5,948 nucleotides of DNA. Origin: Solirubrobacterales bacterium (GTDB taxonomy: Bacteria; Actinomycetota; Thermoleophilia; Solirubrobacterales; Solirubrobacteraceae). This document shows positions 5,209 to 5,948 of the stretch, piece by piece (within the stretch, counting starts at the first letter, position 1; each line of letters begins with the position of its first letter). The stretch covers positions 1 to 5,948 of the forward strand of contig JACDAP010000613.1 in assembly GCA_013695395.1 (NCBI GenBank), in the 5' to 3' direction. Under the pieces are notes generated by a model. That model made no database searches, was not told the DNA's origin, and saw nothing but the letters and a program-made list of their open reading frames with translations. The position numbers were made by a program, and so were the translations under genes.

Positions 5209-5948
5209 GTGCCCGCCAGAGAACCGGTCGACATCGTCGTCCCCTTCGTCGGTGGTGAGAAAGCTCGTGCCGCGCTGCTCGCCCGCCTCGACGCCCTGGA
5301 GCTTGCGCCCGGCGACACGGTGACCGTGGTCGACAACGGCACACAGGCCCCGGCTACCGACGACGACCTCCGGGTGCTGCACGCGCCGGAGCGTCCGAGC
5401 TCCTACCTGGCCCGCAACCGCGGAGCCGAGCGTGGGCGCGCACCGTGGATCGTGTTCCTCGATGCGGACGTCGTGCCCCCGCCGGGGCTCGTGGACGCCT
5501 ACTTCTCGCCCCCTCCCGCAGACGATGTGGCGGTGCTCGCGGGTGGGGTCGCCGACGAGGCGCCAAACGAGATCGCCGCTCGGACACCCGCGGCGCGGTA
5601 CGCCGCGCTCACCGCGCCGATGGCCCAGGAGAACACCCTCGGCGGCCGGCCCGGGTGGAGCTACGCGCAGACCGCCAACGTGATGGTCCGGCGGGCGGCC
5701 TTCGCAGCGATCGGCGGTTTCGACGAGCACGTCCGCTCGGCGGGGGACGCGGACCTCTGCTTCCGGTTGCGCGACGCGGGCTGGACGCTCGAGCCACGAC
5801 CCGGCGCGTCGGTCGTCCACCGCAACCGCACGAGCCTGCGCGCGCTGCTCCGCCAGCGGGCCCGGCACGGCTCGGGGACCGCCTGGCTGCACCGCGCCCA
5901 TCCCGGCTCCTTCCCGCCGCACCGTTCTCCCGGCACGGTGTGGTGGAG
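5209..5948 (+). CDS. GT2-family glycosyltransferase, 3' end beyond right edge
   Basis: The first 246 residues of a GT-A fold inverting glycosyltransferase; the frame is still open at the end. It begins with the typical first strand VDIVVPFVGG (7-16). It then shows VTVVDNGT (38-45), SSYLARNRGAERGRAPWIVF (64-83), the metal/nucleotide-binding DAD motif in LDADVVPPPG (84-93), the acceptor-side TANVMVRRAAFAAIGGFDE (155-173), and GDADLCFRLRDAGW (179-192), which replaces the family's usual 'xEDxDLxxR'. VVHRNRTSLRALLRQRARHG (202-221) resembles the amphipathic tail seen after the catalytic domain in membrane-associated GT2 enzymes. No membrane span lies in the visible part. It likely adds a sugar to a lipid-linked intermediate in the same pathway as its neighbours. 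The GTG at 5209 was chosen because it directly precedes the first strand and a -10-like TACCCT. Substrates are unknown. Confidence 0.88.
   Translation, partial: MPAREPVDIVVPFVGGEKARAALLARLDALELAPGDTVTVVDNGTQAPATDDDLRVLHAPERPSSYLARNRGAERGRAPWIVFLDADVVPPPGLVDAYFSPPPADDVAVLAGGVADEAPNEIAARTPAARYAALTAPMAQENTLGGRPGWSYAQTANVMVRRAAFAAIGGFDEHVRSAGDADLCFRLRDAGWTLEPRPGASVVHRNRTSLRALLRQRARHGSGTAWLHRAHPGSFPPHRSPGTVWW

Noticed and set aside
5182..5922. N-terminal extension of the phosphoglycosyltransferase to an ATG at 5922
   Set aside because: The extra 247 codons are antisense to the GT2 gene with its DAD and GGFDE motifs, and the translation has no transferase or membrane features. The family N-terminus begins near the ATG at 5181.
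1..5948. tRNA, rRNA, CRISPR arrays, insertion sequences
   Set aside because: No cloverleaf-like segments, regularly spaced repeats, terminal inverted repeats or transposase motifs were seen. Nearly all bases are taken up by the listed genes.

Overview
The window comes from a very GC-rich (roughly 70% or more by eye) bacterial chromosome. Third codon positions are almost always G or C, GTG starts occur, and clear Shine-Dalgarno sequences are scarce. TANNNT-type -10 hexamers lie only 7-9 nt upstream of two start codons, which suggests leaderless transcription. With the divergent gene variants, this points to a high-GC actinobacterium, perhaps a deep lineage such as Thermoleophilia/Solirubrobacterales. 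That placement is an inference from base composition and protein style, not a proven assignment.

Left part (1-1673, all minus strand). Reading 3' to 5' on the given strand, the order is: a divergent leucyl/phenylalanyl-tRNA--protein transferase (aat); the first ~46 codons of a Uma2/DUF820-type gene that has lost its catalytic part; a PqqD-like RiPP-recognition protein; and, overlapping it by 20 nt, an HPr-kinase-like P-loop protein that runs off the left edge. A PqqD protein next to an HprK-like kinase is a known pairing in peptide-modification loci, but no precursor peptide is visible here.

Middle and right part (1721-5948) is a surface-glycan (exopolysaccharide or cell-wall polymer) module. 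It holds a GT4 glycosyltransferase (WcaL-like) followed 11 nt later by a WecG/TagA/CpsF-type GT26 enzyme, both on plus. Converging on them, with the two stop codons overlapping in a 6-bp stretch, is a five-membrane-segment polyprenyl-phosphate sugar-1-phosphate transferase on minus. A GT2 glycosyltransferase, cut by the right edge, is transcribed divergently from it. A plausible pathway is: the phosphoglycosyltransferase loads the first sugar on undecaprenyl phosphate, the GT26 enzyme adds the second, and the GT4 and GT2 enzymes extend the repeat unit. Flippase and polymerase genes are not in the window.

The genome is tightly packed and no gap exceeds 300 bases. The two divergent junctions (1674-1720 and 5182-5208) are only 47 and 27 bp long and carry the most interesting regulatory sequence. 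These are an inverted repeat plus direct repeats beside the GT4 start, and two interlocked back-to-back -10 elements between the phosphoglycosyltransferase and the GT2. I did not find a convincing new system. The best leads are the in-frame Uma2-remnant/PqqD arrangement, the PqqD-kinase pair beside a glycan cluster, the divergent Aat and the compact bidirectional promoter.
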